Source: Diplolepis rosae
Taxonomy: Eukaryota; Arthropoda; Insecta; Hymenoptera; Diplolepididae
Reading direction: 5' to 3'
DNA length: 64,000 bases
Assembly (NCBI GenBank): GCA_030998225.1
Contig: JAPYXD010000684.1
Coordinates: 2,482,501 to 2,546,500 of the forward strand
This document shows, in pieces, positions 23,201-36,996 of the stretch. Under the pieces are notes generated by a model. The model saw only the letters and a list, made by a program, of their open reading frames with translations. It did no database searches and had not been told where the DNA came from. Within the stretch, counting starts at the first letter, position 1; every line of letters starts with the position of its first letter. The translations under genes and the position numbers were made by a program.

Positions 23201-26200
23201 TTCAGTTGCCGGAGAAAGATGTTTTTTAAGCACCTGGTATACTAGATATAATTTTCAAAATGACGGGATCTCTAAAATATGAACTACCTATCATATATTT
23301 CATTTCTTAGCTTAAGTGCCCTGAAAACGATGTTTTTTAAGCACCTGGACTAGTAAATATAATTTCCAAAATGACGGGATCTCTAAAATATGAACTTGGT
23401 ATCATAATTTTCAGTTCTCAGCATAAGTTCCCTGAGAAAGATGTTTTTTAAGCAACTGGACTACAAAATATAATTTCCAAAATGACGGGATCTCTAAAAT
23501 ATGAACTAGGTATCTTGATTTTCATTTCTCAGCTTAAGTTCCCTAAGGAAGATGTTTTTAAGCAACTGGACTACAAAATATAATTTCCAAAATGACGGGA
23601 TCTCTAGAATATGAACTAGGTATCTTGATTTTCAGTTCTCAGCTTAAGTTCCCTAAGTAAGATGTTTTTTAAGCACCTGGACTACTAGACATAACTTTCA
23701 AAATGACGGGATGTCTAAAATATGAACTAGGCATCTTAATTTTCAGTTCTCAGCTTAAGTTGCCGGAGAAAGATGTTTTTTAAGCACCTGTACTACTAGA
23801 TATAATTTCCAAAATGACGGAATCTCTAAAATATGAACTAGGTATCTTGGATTTCAGTTCTCAGCTTAAGTCCCCGGAGAAAGATGTTTTTTAAGCACCT
23901 GGACTACTAGATATAATTTCCGAAATGACGGAATCTCTAAGATATGAACTAGGTGTCTTATATTTCAGTTCACAGCTTAAGTGCCCTGAGAAAAATGTTT
24001 TTTAAGCACCTGGACTACTAAATATAATTTTCAAAATGACGGGATCTCTAAAATATGAACTAGGTATCTTAATTTTCAGTTCTCATCTTAAGTTCCCTGA
24101 GAAAGATGTTTTTTAAGCACCTGGACTACTAAATATAATTTCCAAAATGACGGGATCTCTAAAATATGAACTAGGTATCTTAAATTTCATTTCTCAGCTT
24201 AAGTTCCCTAACGAAGATGTTTTTAAGCACCTGGACAACAAGATATAATTTTCAAAATGACGAGATCTCTCAAATATAAAGTAGGTATCTTATATTTCAG
24301 TTCTCAGCTTAAGTTCCCTGAGAAAGATTAAGTTCCCTGAGAAAGATGTTTTTTAAGCACCTGGACTACTAAATATAATTTTCAAAATGACGGGATCTCT
24401 CAAATATGAAATAGGTATCTTATTTTTCAGTTCTCAGCTTAAGCTCCCTGAGAAAGATGTTTTTTAAGCACCTGGACTACTAAATATAATTTTCAAAATG
24501 ACGGGATATCTAAAATATGAACTAGGTATCTTAATTTGCAGTTCTCAGCTTAAGTGCCCTGAGAACGATGGTTTTTAAGCAACTGGACAACTAAATATAA
24601 TTTTCAAAATGACGGGATCTCTCAAATATGAACTAGGTATCTTATTTTTCAGTTCTCAGCTTAAGTTCCCTGAGAATGATGTTTTTTAAGCACCTGGACT
24701 ACAAGATATAATTTTCAAAATGACGGCATCTCTAGAATATGTACTGAGTATCTTAAATTTCATTTCTCAGCTTAAGTTCCCAAAGGAAGATGTTTTTTAA
24801 GCACCTGGACTAGTAAATATAATTTTCAAAAAAACGGGATCTCTAAAATATGAACTTGGTATCTTAATTTTCAGTTCTCAGCATAAGTTCCATGAGAAAG
24901 ATGTTTTTTGAGCTCCTGGGCTACTAGATATAATTATAAAAATGACGGGATCTCTAAAATATGAAATAGGTATCTTAAATTTCATTTCTCAGCTCATTTT
25001 CCCTAAGGAAGATGTTTTTTAAGCACTTGGGCAACTAGATATAATTTTCAAAATGACCGGATCTCTAAAATATGAACTAGGTATCTTGATTTTCAGTTCT
25101 CATCTTTAGTTCCCTGAGAAAAATTTTTTTTAAGCACCTGGACTAATAAATATAATTTCCAAAATGACGGGATCTCTAAAATATGAACTAGATATCTTAA
25201 ATTTCATGTCTCATCTTAAGTTCCCTAAGGAAGATGTTTTTTAAGCACCTGGACAACTAGATATAATTTTCAAAATGACGGTATCTCTAATATGAACTAG
25301 GTATCTTATATTTCAGTTCTCAGCTTAAGTTCCCTGAGAAAGATTAAGTTCCCTGAGAAAGATGTTTTTTAAGCCCTGGACTACTAAATATAATTTTCAA
25401 AATGATGCGATCTCTCAAATATGAACTAGGTATCTTAATTTTTCAGAACTCAGCTTAAGTTCCCTTATAATGATTTTTTTTAAGCACCTGGACTACTAGA
25501 TATAATTTTCAAAATGACGGGATTTCTAAAATATGAACTAGGTATCATATATTTCAGTTCTTAGCTTAAGTTCCCCAAGTAAGATATTTTTAAAGCACCT
25601 GGAATACTAGATATAATTTTAAAAATGCCGGTGTATCTAAAATATGAACTAGGTATCTTAATTTTCAGTTCTCCGCTTAAGTTCCCTGAGAAAGATGTTT
25701 TTTACGCCCCGGGACTACTAGATATAATTTTCAAAATGCCGGGATCTCTAAAATAAGAACTAGGTATCTTAATTTTCAGGTCTCAGCTTCAGTTGCCGGA
25801 GAAAGATGTTTTTTAAGCACCTGGTATACTAGATATAATTTTCAAAATGACGGGATCTGTAAAATATGAACTACCTATCATATATTTCAGTTCTTAGCTT
25901 AAGTGCCCTGAAAACGATGTTTTTTAAGCACCTGAACTAGTAAATATAATTTCCAAAATGACGGGATCTCTAAAATATGAACTTCGTATCATAATTTTCA
26001 GTTCTCAGCATAAGTTCCCTGAGAAAGATGTTTTTAAGCACCTGGACTACAAAATATAATTTCCAAAATGACGGGATCTCTAGAATATGAACTAGGTATC
26101 TTCATTTTCAGTTCTCAGCTTAAGTTCCCTAAGTAAGATGTTTTTAAGCACCTGGACTATGAAATATAATTTCCAAAATGACGGGATCTCTAGAATATGA

Positions 26201-26370
26201 ACTAGGTATCTTGATTTTCAGTTCTCAGCTTAAGTTCCCTAAGTAAGATCTTTTTTAAGCACCTGGACTACTAGACATAACTTTCAAAATGACGGGATGT
26301 CTAAAATATGATCTAGGCATCTTAATTTTCAGTTCTCAGCTTAAGTTGCCGGAGAAAGATGTTTTTTAAG
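20221..26370 (+). repeat. Mosaic satellite block, left member of the 21.8-kb duplication
   Basis: Monomers of both the 1-12 kb type (aacttggtatc, gaaatagg, cacttggg near 21.4-21.8 kb and 24.8-25.1 kb) and the 12-20 kb type (gaactacctatc, cagttgccggag) alternate. From about 20,650 it aligns with 42,483 onward: offset 21,831-21,833 bp up to 22.5 kb, then 21,850-21,852, the step being one 19-bp insertion near 44,350. Rare shared landmarks are 'gaatattaatata' (20,651), 'cttcaattcccggagg' (21,741), 'tagttcacgggg' (22,076), 'tttttgagctcctggg' (24,905) and 'tgatgcgatctc' (25,404). No gene is seen. Confidence 0.8.
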
Positions 26371-28830
26371 CACCTGTACTACTAGATATAATTTCCAAAA
26401 TGACGGAATCTCTAAAATATGAACAAGGTATCTTGGATTTCAGTTCTCAGCTTAAGTTCCCTGAGAAAGATGTTTTTTAAGCACCTGGACTACTAGATAT
26501 AATTTCCGAAATGACGGAATCTCTAAGATATGAACTAGGTGTCTTATATTTCAGTTCTCAGATTAAGTGCCCTGAGAAAAATGTTTTTTAAGCACCTGGA
26601 CTACTAAATATAATTTTCAAAATGACGGGATCTCTAAAATATGAACTAGGTATCTTAATTTTCAGTTCTCATCTTAAGTTCCCTGAGAAAGATGTTTTTT
26701 AAGCACCTGGACTACTAAATATAATTTCCAAAATGACGGGATCTCTAAAATATGAACTATGTATCTTAAGATTCATTTCTCAGCATAAGTTCCCTAAGGA
26801 AGATTTTTTTTAAGCACCTGGACAACAAGATATAATTTTCAAAATTACGAGATCTCTCATATATGAAGTATGTATCTTATATTTCTTGTCTAATATTAAG
26901 TTCCCTTAGATAGATTAAGTTCCCTGAGAAATATGTTTTTTAAGCACATGGACTACTAATTATAATTTTCAAAATGACGGGATCTCTCAGATATGAACTA
27001 GGTATCTTATATTTCAGTACTCAGCTTAAGTTTCCTGAGAAAGATGTTTTTTAAGCACTGGACTACTAAATATAATTTTCAAAATGACGGGATCTCTCAA
27101 ATATGAAATAGGTATCTTATTTTTCAGTTCTCAGCTTAAGTTCCCTGAGAAAGATGTTTTTTAAGCACCTGGACTACTAAATATAATTTTCAGAATGCCG
27201 GGATATCTAAAATATGAACTAGGTATCTTAATTTGCAGTTCTCAGCTTAAGTGCCCTGAGAACGATGGTTTTTAAGCAACTGGACAACTAAATATGATTT
27301 TCAAAATGACGGGATATCTAAAATATAAACTAGGTATCTTAATCTTCAGTTCTCATCTTAAGTTCCCTGAGAAAGTTGTTTTTTAAGCACCTGGACTACA
27401 AGATATAATTTTCAAAATGACGGCATCTCTAGAATATGTACTGAGTATCTTAAATTTCATTTCTCAGCTTAAGTTCCCAAAGGAAGATGTTTTTTAAGCA
27501 CCTGGACTAGTAAATATAATTTTCAAAAAAACGGGATCTCTAAAATATGAACTAGGTATCTTATATTTCAGTATTCAGCTTAAGTTTCCTGAGAAAGATG
27601 TTTTTTAAGCACCTGGACTACTAGATATAATTTACGAAATGACGGTATCTCTAAGAACTGAACTAGGTCTCTTATATTTCAGTTCTCAGCTTCAGTTGCC
27701 GGAGAAAGATGTTTTATAAGCACCTGGACCACTAGATATAATTTTCAAAATGACGGGATCTCTCAAATATGAACTAGGTATCTTATATTTCAGTTCTAAG
27801 CTTAAGTTCCCCAATTAAGATGTTTTTAAAGCACCTGGAATACTAGATATAATTTTGAAAATGACGGGATCTCTAAAATAAGAACTAGGTATCTTAATTT
27901 TCAGTTCTCAGATTCAGTTGCCGGAGAAAGATGTTTTATAAGCACCTGGTATACTAGATATAATTTTCAAAATGACGGGATCTGTACAATATGAACTACC
28001 TATCATATATTTCATTTCTTAGCTTAAGTGCCCTGAAAACGATGTTTTTTAAGCACCTGGACTAGTAAATATAATTTCCAAAATGACGGGATCTCTAAAA
28101 TATGAACTTGGTATCATAATTTTCAGTTCTCAGCATAAATTCCCTGAGAAAGATGTTTTTTAAGCAACTGGACTACAAAATATAATTTCCAAAATGACGG
28201 GATCTCTAGAATATGAACTAGGTATCTTGATTTTCAGTTCTCAGCTTAAGTTCCCTAAGTAAGATGTTTTTTAAGCACCTGGACTACTAGACATAACTTT
28301 CAAAATGACGGGATGTCTAAAATATGAACTAGGCATCTTAATTTTAAGTTCTCATCTCAAGTTCCCTGAGAAAGATGTTTTTTAAGCACCTGGACTACTA
28401 GATATAATTTCCAAATTGACGGGATTTCTAAAATATGAACTAGGTTTCTTATATTTCAGTTCTAAGCTTAAGTTCCCCAAGTAAGATGTTTTTAAATTAC
28501 CTGGAATACTAGATATAATTTTGAAAATGACGGGATCTCTAAAATAAGAACTAGGAATCTTAATTTTCAGTTCTCAGCTTAAGATGCCGGAGAAAGATGT
28601 TTTTTAAACACCTGGAATACTAGATATAATTTTCAAAATGACGGGATCTCTACAATATGAACTAGGTATCATATATTTCAGTTCTTAGCTTAAGTGCCCT
28701 GAGAACAATGTTTTTTAAGCACCTGGACTACTAAATATAATTTTCAAAATGACGGGATCTCTAAAATATGAACTAGGTATCTTAATTTTCAGTTCTCAGC
28801 TTAAGTTGCCGGAGAAAGATGTTTTCTAAG
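26371..28830 (+). repeat. 22-mer HOR (2,460 bp), copy 1
   Basis: The sequence recurs exactly 2,460 bp later with almost no net indel: 'ccgaaatgacggaat' at 26,506, 28,966 and 31,426, and 'cacctggaccactagatata' at 27,721 and 30,181. Twenty-two monomers plus one 19-bp insertion predict 2,461 bp. This copy contains the unusually diverged monomers at about 26,820-26,960. Its left part also matches 48.2-49.1 kb. Confidence 0.88.
26820..26960 (+). repeat. Unusually diverged monomers
   Basis: Within a few dozen bases there are many private changes, mostly A/T exchanges: 'catatatgaagtatgtatc', 'tttcttgtctaatattaag', 'cccttagatagattaag', 'gaaatatgtttttt' and 'cacatgg'. The equivalent units one HOR later (29,285-29,420) and at 48,680-48,800 are ordinary. 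This could be relic sequence, or low-quality consensus in the assembly. Confidence 0.6.
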
Positions 28831-31290
28831 CACCTGTACTACTAGATATAATTTCCAAAATGACGGAATCTCTAAAATATGAACTAGGTATCTTGGATTT
28901 CAGTTCTCAGCTTAAGTCCCCGGAGAAAGATGTTTTTTAAGCACCTGGACTACTAGATATAATTTCCGAAATGACGGAATCTCTAAGATATGAACTAGGT
29001 GTCTTATATTTCAGTTCTCAGATTAAGTGCCCTGAGAAAAATGTTTTTTAAGCACCTGGTCTACTAAATATAATTTTCAAAATGACGGGATCTCTAAAAT
29101 ATGAACTAGGTATCTTAATTTTCAGTTCTCATCTTAAGTTCCCTGAGAAAGATGTTTTTTAAGCACCTGGACTACTAAATATAATTTCCAAAATGACGGG
29201 ATCTCTAAAATATGAACTAGGTATCTTAAATTTCATTTCTCAGCTTAAGTTCCCTAACGAAGATGTTTTTAAGCACCTGGACAACAAGATATAATTTTCA
29301 AAATGACGAGATCTCTCAAATATGAAGTAGGTATCTTATATTTCAGTTCTCAGCTTAAGTTCCCTGAGAAAGATTAAGTTCCCTGAGAAAGATGTTTTTT
29401 AAGCACCTGGACTACTAAATATAATTTTCAAAATGACGGGATATCTAAGATATGAACTAGGTGTCTTATATTTCAGTTCTCAGATTAAGTGCCCTGAGAA
29501 AAATGTTTTTTAAGCACCTGGTCTACTAAATATAATTTTCAAAATGACGGGATCTCTCAAATATGAACTAGGTATCTTATTTTTCAGTTCTCAGCTTAAG
29601 TTCCCTGAGAATGATGTTTTTTAAGCACCTGGACTACTAAATATAATTTTCAAAATGCCGGGATATCTAACATATGAACTAGGTATCTTAATTTTCAGTT
29701 CTCAGCTTAAGTTCCATGAGAAAGATGTTTTTTAAGCACCTGGACAACTAAATATGATTTTCAAAATGACGGGATATCTAAAATATAAACTAGGTATATT
29801 AATTTTCAGTTCTCGGCTTAAGTTCCCTGAGAAAGATGTTTTCTAAGCACCTGGACTACAAGATATAATTTTCAAAATGACGGCATCTCTAGAATATGTA
29901 CTGAGTATCTCAAATTTCATTTCTCAGCTTAAGTTCCCAAAGGAAGATGTTTTTTAAGCACCTGGACTAGTAAATATAATTTTCAAAAGAACGGGATCTC
30001 TAGAATATGAACTAGGTATCATAAATTTCAGTTCTCAGCTTAAGTTTCCTGAGAAAGATGTTTTTTAAGCACCTGCACTACTAGATATAATTTCCGAAAT
30101 GACGGAATCTCTAAGATATGAACTAGGTTTCTTATATTTCAGTTCTCAGCTTCAGTTGCCGGAGAAAGATGTTTTATAAGCACCTGGACCACTAGATATA
30201 ATTTTCAAAATGACGGGATCTCTCAAATATGAACTAGGTATCTTATATTTCAGTTCTAAGCTTAAGTTCCCCAATTAAGATGTTTTTAAAGCACCTGGAA
30301 TACTAGATATAATTTTGAAAATGACGGGATCTCTAAAATAAGAACTAGGTATCTTAATTTTCAGTTCTCAGCTTCAGTTGACGGAGAAAGATGTTTTATA
30401 AGCACCTGGTATACTAGATATAATTTTCAAAATGACGGGATCTCTAAAATATGAACTACCTATCATATATTTCATTTCTTAGCTTAAGTGCCCTGAAAAC
30501 GATGTTTTTTAAGCACCTGGACTAGTAAATATAATTTCCAAAATGACGGGATCTCTAAAATATGAACTTGGTATCATAATTTTCAGTTCTCAGCATAAAT
30601 TCCCTGAGAAAGATGTTTTTTAAGCAACTGGACTACAAAATATAATTTCCAAAATGACGGGATCTCTAGAATATGAACTAGGTATCTTGATTTTCAGTTC
30701 TCAGCTTAAGTTCCCTAAGTAAGATGTTTTTTAAGCACCTGGACTACTAGACATAACTTTCAAAATGACGGGATGTCTAAAATATGAACTAGGCATCTTA
30801 ATTTTAAGTTCTCATCTCAAGTTCCCTGAGAAAGATGTTTTTTAAGCACCTGGACTACTAGATATAATTTCCAAATTGACGGGATTTCTAAAATATGAAC
30901 TAGGTTTCTTATATTTCAGTTCTAAGCTTAAGTTCCCCAAGTAAGATGTTTTTAAAGCACCTGGAATACTAGATATAATTTTGAAAATGACGGGATCTCT
31001 AAAATAAGAACTAGGAATCTTAATTTTCAGTTCTCAGCTTAAGATGCCGGAGAAAGATGTTTTTTAAACACCTGGAATACTAGATATAATTTTCAAAATG
31101 ACGGGATCTCTACAATATGAACTAGGTATCATATATTTCAGTTCTCAGATTAAGTGCCCTGAGAAAAATGTTTTTTAAGCACCTGGACTAGTAAATATAA
31201 TTTTCAAAAGAACGGGATCTCTAAAATATGAACTAGGTATCTTAATTTTCAGTTCTCAGCTTAATTTGCCGGAGAAAGATGTTTTTTAAG
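28831..31290 (+). repeat. 22-mer HOR, copy 2
   Basis: Second 2,460-bp unit. The alignment with copy 1 stays in register over long runs (27,661-28,480 with 30,121-30,940 is nearly identical). Differences are small, such as 'tttaaattacctgg' (28,491) against 'tttaaagcacctgg' (30,951). It also aligns with 49.9-52 kb at offset about 22,407, so this material was copied further along the array. Confidence 0.88.
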
Positions 31291-32220
31291 CACCTGTACT
31301 ACTAGATATAATTTGCAAAATGACGGAATCTCTAAAATATGAACTAGGTATCTTGTATTTCAGTTCTCAGCTTAAGTTCCCTTAGAAATATGTTTTTTAA
31401 GCACCTGGACTACTAGATATAATTTCCGAAATGACGGAATCTCTAAGATATGAACTAGGTGTCTTATATTTCAGTTCTCAGCTTAAGTGCCATGAGAAAA
31501 ATGTTTTTTAAGCACCTGGACTACTAAATATAATTTTCAAAATGGCGGGATCTCTAAAATATGAACTAGGTATCTTAATTTTCAGTTCTCATCTTAAGTT
31601 CCCTGAGAAAGATGTTTTTTAAGCACCTGGACTACTAAATATAATTTCCAAAATGACGGGATCTCTAAAATATGAACTAGGTATCTTAAGATTCATTTCT
31701 CAGCATAAGTTCCCTAAGGAAGATGTTTTTTAAGCACCTGGACAACAGGATATAATTTTCAAAATGACGAGATCTCTCAAATATGAAGTAGGTATCTTAT
31801 ATTTTAGTTCTCAGCTTAAGTTCCCTGAGAAAGATTAAGTTCCCTGAGAAAGATGTTTTTTAAGCACCTGGACTACTAAATATAATTTTCAAAATGACGG
31901 GATATCTAAAATATGAACTAGGTATTTTATATTTCAGTACTCAGCTTAAGTTTCCTGAGAAAGATGTTTTTTAAGCACTGGACTACTAAATATAATTTTC
32001 AAAATGACGGGATCTCTCAAATATGAACTAGGTATCTTATTTTTCAGTTCTCAGCTTAAGTTCCCTGAGAAAGATGTTTTTTAAGCACCTGGACTACTAA
32101 ATATAATTTTCAAAATGCCGGGATATCTAACATATGAACTAGGTATCTTAAATTTCAGTTCTCAGCTTAAGTTCCATGAGGACGATGGTTTTTAAGCAAC
32201 TGGACAACTAAATATAATTT
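31291..32220 (+). repeat. 22-mer HOR, copy 3 (partial)
   Basis: Continues in the 2,460-bp register until about 32,220, where 'atgccgggatatttaaaata' and 'gagcgaggtatc' replace the expected monomer. After that the order resumes near 32,340 with roughly three monomers missing ('tctcaaatatgaactaggta', then 'ttccccaattaagatg'). Confidence 0.75.
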
Positions 32221-32640
32221 TCAAAATGCCGGGATATTTAAAATATGAGCGAGGTATCTTAATTTTCAGTTCTCAGCTTAAGTTCCCTGAGAAAGATGTT
32301 TTTTATGCACCTGGACTACTAGATATAATTTTCAAAATGACGGGATCTCTCAAATATGAACTAGGTATCTTATATTTCAGTTCTAAGCTTAAGTTCCCCA
32401 ATTAAGATGTTTTTAAAGCACCTGGAATACTAGATATAATTTTGAAAATGACGGGATCTCTAAAATAAGAACTAGGTATGTTAATTTTCAGTTTTTAGCT
32501 TCAGTTGCCGGAGAAAGATGTTTTTTTAAGCACCTGGTATACTAGATATAATTTTCAAAATGACGGGATCTCTAAAATATGAACTACGTATCATATATTT
32601 CAGTTCTTAGCTTAAGTGCCCTGAGAACGATGTTTTTTAA
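32221..32640 (+). repeat. Junction monomers between 22-mer and 4-mer HORs
   Basis: About four monomers of the kinds seen in the 22-mer HOR (ttccccaattaag, cagttgccggag, gaactacgtatc). One T-run is seven long (32,520-32,526), and 'gtttttagcttcag' (32,491) is a local variant. No gene or other element is seen. Confidence 0.7.
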
Positions 32641-34430
32641 GCACCTGGACTACTAAATATAATTTTGAAAATGACGGGATCTCTAGAATATGAACTAGGT
32701 ATCTTGATTTTCAGTTCTCAGCTTAAGTTCCCTAATTAAGATCTTTTTTAAGCACCTGGACTACTAGACATAACTTTCAAAATGACGGGATGTCCAAAAT
32801 ATGAACTAGGTATCTTAATTTTCAGTTCTCAGCTTAAGTTCCCTGAGAAAGATGTTTTTTAAGCACCTGGACTATTAGATATAATTTTCAAAATGACGGG
32901 ATCTCCAAAATATGAACTAGGTATCTTAAATTTCAGTTCTAACCTTAAGTTCCCCAAGTAAGGTGTTTTTAAATCACCTGGAATACTAGATATAATTTTG
33001 AAAATGACGGGATCTCTATAATAAGAACTAGGAATCTTAATTTTCAGTTCTCAGCTTAAGTGCCCTGAGAACGATGTTTTTTAAGCACCTGGACTACTAA
33101 ATATAATTTTGAAAATGACGGGATCTCTATAATATGAACTAGGTATCTTGATTTTCAGTTCTCAGCTTAAGTTCCCTAATTAAGATCTTTTTTAAGCACC
33201 TGGACTACTAGACATAACTTTCAAAATGACGGGATGTCCAAAATATGAACTAGGTATCTTAATTTTCAGTTCTCAGCTTAAGTTCCCTGAGAAAGATGTT
33301 TTTTAAGCACCTGGACTACTAGATATAATTTTCAAAATGACGGGATCTCCAAAATATGAACTAGGTATCTTATATTTCAGTTTTAAGCTTAAGTTCCCCA
33401 AGTAAGATGTTTTTTAAGCACCTGCAATACTAGATATAATTTTGAAAATGACGGGATCTCTAAAATAAGAACTAGGAATCTTAATTTTCAGTTCTCAGCT
33501 TAAGATGCCGGAGAAAGATGTTTTTTAAACACCTGGAATACTAGATATAATTTTCAAAATGACGGGATCTCTACAATATGAACTAGGTATCATATATTTC
33601 AGTTCTCAGATTAAGTGACCTGAGAAAAATGTTTTTTAAGCACCTGGACTACTAAATATAATTTTGAAAATGACGGGATCTCTATAATATGAACTAGGTA
33701 TCTTGATTTTCAGTTCTCAGCTTAAGTTCCCTAATTAAGATCTTTTTTAAGCACCTGGACTACTAGACATAACTTTCAAAATGACGGGATGTCCAAAATA
33801 TGAACTTGGTATCTTAATTTTCAGTTCTCAGCATAAGTTCCCTGAGAAAGATGTTTTTTAAGCACCTGGGCTACTAGATATAATTATAAAAATGACGGGA
33901 TCTCCAAAATATGAACTAGGTATCTTATATTTCAGTTTTAAGCTTAAGTTCCCCAAGTAAGATGTTTTTTAAGCACCTGGACTACTAGATATAATTTTGA
34001 AAATGACGGGATCTCTATAATAAGAACTAGGAATCTTAATTTTCAGTTCTCAGCTTAAGTGCCCTGAGAACGATGTTTTTTAAGCACCTGGACTACTAAA
34101 TATAATTTTGAAAATGACGGGATCTCTATAATATGAACTAGGTATCTTGATTTTCAGTTCTCAGCTTAAGTTCCCTAATTAAGATCTTTTTTAAGCACCT
34201 GGACTACTAGATATAATTTTGAAAATGACGGGATCTCTAAAATAAGAACTAGGAATCTTAATTTTCAGTTCTCAGCTTAAGTTCCCTAAGTAAGATGTTT
34301 TTTAAGCACCTGGACTACTAGACATAACTTTCAAAATGACGGGATGTCTAAAATATGAACTAGGCATCTTAATTTTCAGTTCTCATCCTAAGTTCCCTGA
34401 GAACGATGTTTTTTAAGCACCTGGACTACT
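32641..34430 (+). repeat. 4-mer HOR (444 bp), about four copies
   Basis: The marker monomer (tgaactaggtatcttgattt followed by ccctaattaagatc) starts at 32,691, 33,135, 33,690 and 34,134: spacings 444, 555 and 444 bp, that is 4, 5 and 4 monomers. The order is ctaattaagatc, then gacataactttc with 'gatgtccaaaatatg', then ccctgagaaag, then ccccaagtaag with 'agaactaggaatc'. In the third copy a monomer of the aacttggtatc type (near 33,803) has been substituted. Similar 4-mers reappear at 52,304 and 52,748. Confidence 0.85.
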
Positions 34431-36996
34431 AGATATAATTTTCAAAATGACGGGATCTCTAAAATATGAACAAAGGTATCTTGGTTTTCAGTTTTCAGCT
34501 TTAGTTCCCGGAGAAAGATGGTTTTTAAACAGCTGGACTACTTAATATAATTTTGAAAATGACGGGATCTGTAAAATAAGAACTAGGTATCTTAATTTTA
34601 GGTTCTCGGCTTAAGTTCCCTGAGAAAGATGTTTTTAAAGTAGCTGGACTACTAAATATAATTTTGAAAATGACGGGATCTCTAAAATATGAACTGAGTA
34701 TCTTAAATTTCATTTCTCAGCTTAAGTTCCCAAAGGAAGATGTTTTTTAAGCACCTGGACTACTAGATATAATTTTCAAAATGAAGGGATCTCTAAAATA
34801 TGAACAAGGTATCTTATATTTCAGTTCTCAGCTTAAGTTCCCTGAGAATGATGTTTTTTAAGCACCTGGACAAGTAAATATAATTTTCAAAATGACGGGA
34901 TCTCTAGAATATGAACTAGGTATCTTGATTTTCATTTCTCAGCTCATGTTCCCTAAGGAAGATGTTTTTTAAGCACCTGGGCAACTAGATATAATTTTCA
35001 AAATGACGGGATCTCTAAAATATGTACTAGGTATCTTGATTTTCAGTTCTCAGCTTAAGTTTCCGAAGAGAGATGTTTTTTAAGCACTTGGACTACTAGA
35101 TATAATTTCCAAAATGACGGGATCTCTAAAATATGAACAAAGGTATCTTGGTTTTCAGTTCTCAGCTTGAGTTCCCGGAGAAAGATGGTTTTTAAGCAGC
35201 TGGACTACTAAATATAATTTTGAAAATGACGGGATGTGTAAAATAAGAACTAGGTATCTTGGTTTTCAGTTCTTTGCTTAAGTTCCCTGAGAAAGATGTT
35301 TTTTAAGCACCTGGACTACTAAATATAATTTTCAAAATAACGGGATCTCTAAAATATGAACTAGGTATCTTGATTTTAAGTTCTCAGCTTATGTTTCCGA
35401 AGACAGATGTTTTTTAAGCACTTGGACTACTAGATATAATTTCCAAAATGACGGGATCTCTAAAATATGAACAAAGGTATCTTGGTTTTCAGTTCTCAGC
35501 TTTAGTTCCCGGAGAAAGATGTTTTTTAAGCACCTGGACTACTAGATATAATTCTCAAAATGAAGGGATCTCTAAAATATGAACCAGGTATCTTATATTT
35601 CAGTTCTCAGCTTAAGTGCCCTGAGAATGATGTTTTTTAAGCACCTGGACTACTAGATATTATTTTCAAAATGACGGCATCTCTAGAATATGTACTGAGT
35701 ATCTTAAATTTCATTTCTCAGCTTAAGTTCCCAAAGGAAGATGTTTTTTAAGCACCTGGACAAGTAAATATAATTTTCAACATGACGGGATCTCTAAAAT
35801 ATGAACTAGGTATCTTAATTTTCAGTTCTCAGCTTAAGTTCACTGAGAAGGATGTTTTTTAAGCACCTGGACTACTAGATATAATTATAAAAATGACGGG
35901 ATCTCTAAAATATGAACTAGGTATCTTAAGATTCATTTCTCAGCATAAGTTCCCTAAGGAAGATGTTTTTTAAGCACCTGGACAACTAGATATAATTTTC
36001 AAAATGACGGCATCTCTAAAATATGAACTAGGTATCTAGATTTTCAGTTCTCAGCTTTAGTTCCCGGCAAAAGATGTTTTTAAGCACCTGGACAACTAGA
36101 TATAATTTTCAAAATGACGGGATATCTAAAATATGAACTAGGTATCTTAATTTTCAGTTCTCAGCTTAAGTTCCATGAGAAAGATGTTTTTTAAGCACCT
36201 GGAATACTAGATATAATTTCCAAAATGACTGGATCTCTAAAATATGAACTAGGTATCTTAAGTTTCGTTTCTCAGCTTAAGTTCTCTAAGGAAGATGTTT
36301 TTTAAGCACCTGGACAACTAGATATAATTTTCAAAATGACGGGATATCTAAAATATGAACTAGGTATCTTAATTTTCAGTTCTCATCTTAAGTTCCCTGA
36401 GAAAGATGTTTTTTAAGCACCTGGACTACAAGATATAATTTTCAAAATGACGGCATCTCTAGAATATGTACTGAGTATCTTAAATTTCATTTCTCAGCTT
36501 AAGTTCCCAAAGGAAGATGTTTTTTAAGCACCTGGACTAGTAAATATAATTTTCAAAAAAACGGGATCTCTAAAATATGAACTTGGTATCTTAATTTTCA
36601 TTTCTCAGCATAAGTTCCCTGAGAAAGATGTTTTTTAAGCTCCTGGGCTACTAGATATAATTATAAAAATGACGGGATCTCTAAAATATGAAATAGGTAT
36701 CTTAAATTTCATTTCTCAGCTCATGTTCCCTAAGGAAGATGTTTTTTAAGCACTTGGGCAACTAGATATAATTTTCAAAATGACCGGATCTCTAAAATAT
36801 GAACTAGGTATCTTGATTTTCAGTTCTCAGCTTTAGTTCCCGGGGAAAGATGTTTTTAAGCACCTGGAAAACTAGATATAATTTTCAAAATGACGGGATC
36901 TCCAAAATATGAACTAGGTATCTTATATTTCAGTTTTAAGCTTAAGTTCCCCAAGTAAGATGTTTTTTAAGCACCTGGACTACTAGATATAATTTC

